Assembly (NCBI GenBank): GCA_947177085.1
Contig: CAMWTD010000147.1
Coordinates: forward strand, 1-5,634
Reading direction: 5' to 3'
DNA: 5,634 nucleotides
Source of the DNA: an uncultured Desulfovibrio sp.
Lineage (GTDB): Bacteria; Desulfobacterota; Desulfovibrionia; Desulfovibrionales; Desulfovibrionaceae
Below are positions 5,480-5,634 of this stretch, one piece after another (the stretch's first letter is position 1; the number at the start of each line of letters is the position of its first letter). A program made the position numbers and the translations under genes. Below the pieces are notes generated by a model. It saw nothing but the letters and a program-made list of their open reading frames with translations. It was not told the origin of the DNA and did not search any database.

Positions 5480-5634
5480 TTTCTCAGGTTGCAGGACTCT
5501 TGCCGGGATGGCCCCGGCGGCCAGAAGCCGGCCCCGGCCGCGCACACGCGCGTGCCCGGGCAGAAAGGCGGTATCAAGACCAGCCGCCGGCGCGAGCGCC
5601 GACATGCTTGTGATACTTTGCCCTAGCACAATCC
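5480..5634 (-). promoter_or_regulatory. GC-rich upstream region of the TRAP operon with several dyads
   Basis: No gene is supported here. Visible structure includes a TTGTG (5608-5612) / CACAA (5627-5631) inverted repeat with a 14-nt spacer, a perfect CGGCGC-GA-GCGCCG dyad (5588-5601), a CACGCGCGTG palindrome (5545-5554) and a repeated GGCCCCGGC element. The more AT-containing 5602-5634 stretch is the most likely place for promoter or operator sites, but I cannot match a clean -35/-10 pair or a sigma-54 site, and the region runs off the window. Confidence 0.3.

Noticed and set aside
4375..5613. A 412-codon plus-strand open frame opposite the dctP-like gene
   Set aside because: Low-complexity L/G/V/H-rich product with no ribosome-binding site or motifs; it mirrors the dctP codons.

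Overview
The window suggests a chromosomal segment from a GC-rich, TRAP-transporter-using proteobacterium. The amidohydrolase, TRAP and TauE combination and the general protein style remind me most of Desulfovibrionaceae (Desulfovibrio/Bilophila type). This is an impression from the sequence alone; no rRNA or marker gene is present to prove it.

Left part (1-~800): a small, visibly less GC-rich accessory module. A minus-strand XRE-type helix-turn-helix regulator (162 down to beyond the left edge) diverges from a plus-strand gene for a small YecR-like lipoprotein (259-516). A 22-bp near-perfect palindrome (193-214) lies between them and is a good operator candidate. The lipoprotein gene stops at an amber codon (514-516), but the same frame stays open and protein-like to a TAA at 652-654 and carries what looks like the family's C-terminal Cys-rich end. 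It is therefore either a nonsense-interrupted gene or a readthrough candidate. A hairpin followed by a short T run (760-781) closes the module.

Right part (804-5466): one minus-strand cluster transcribed right to left. The order is dctP-like TRAP solute-binding protein (5466-4456), fused DctQ-DctM TRAP permease (4299-2446), divergent amidohydrolase-2 family protein (2394-1558) and TauE/SafE-family anion exporter (1541-804). Gaps are 156, 51 and 16 nt. The 156-nt gap holds an 11-bp perfect hairpin just after dctP, with no T tract in the direction of dctP transcription. This would fit partial attenuation or 3'-end protection, giving more binding protein than permease.

Inferred joint role: the periplasmic binding protein captures an organic anion, the fused permease imports it with Na+ or H+, the amidohydrolase-like protein acts on the substrate or a product, and the TauE-type carrier exports an anion such as sulfite or an organosulfonate. 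The substrate cannot be read from the sequence. The amidohydrolase-like protein lacks most of the superfamily's metal ligands, so its chemistry is the most open question in the operon.
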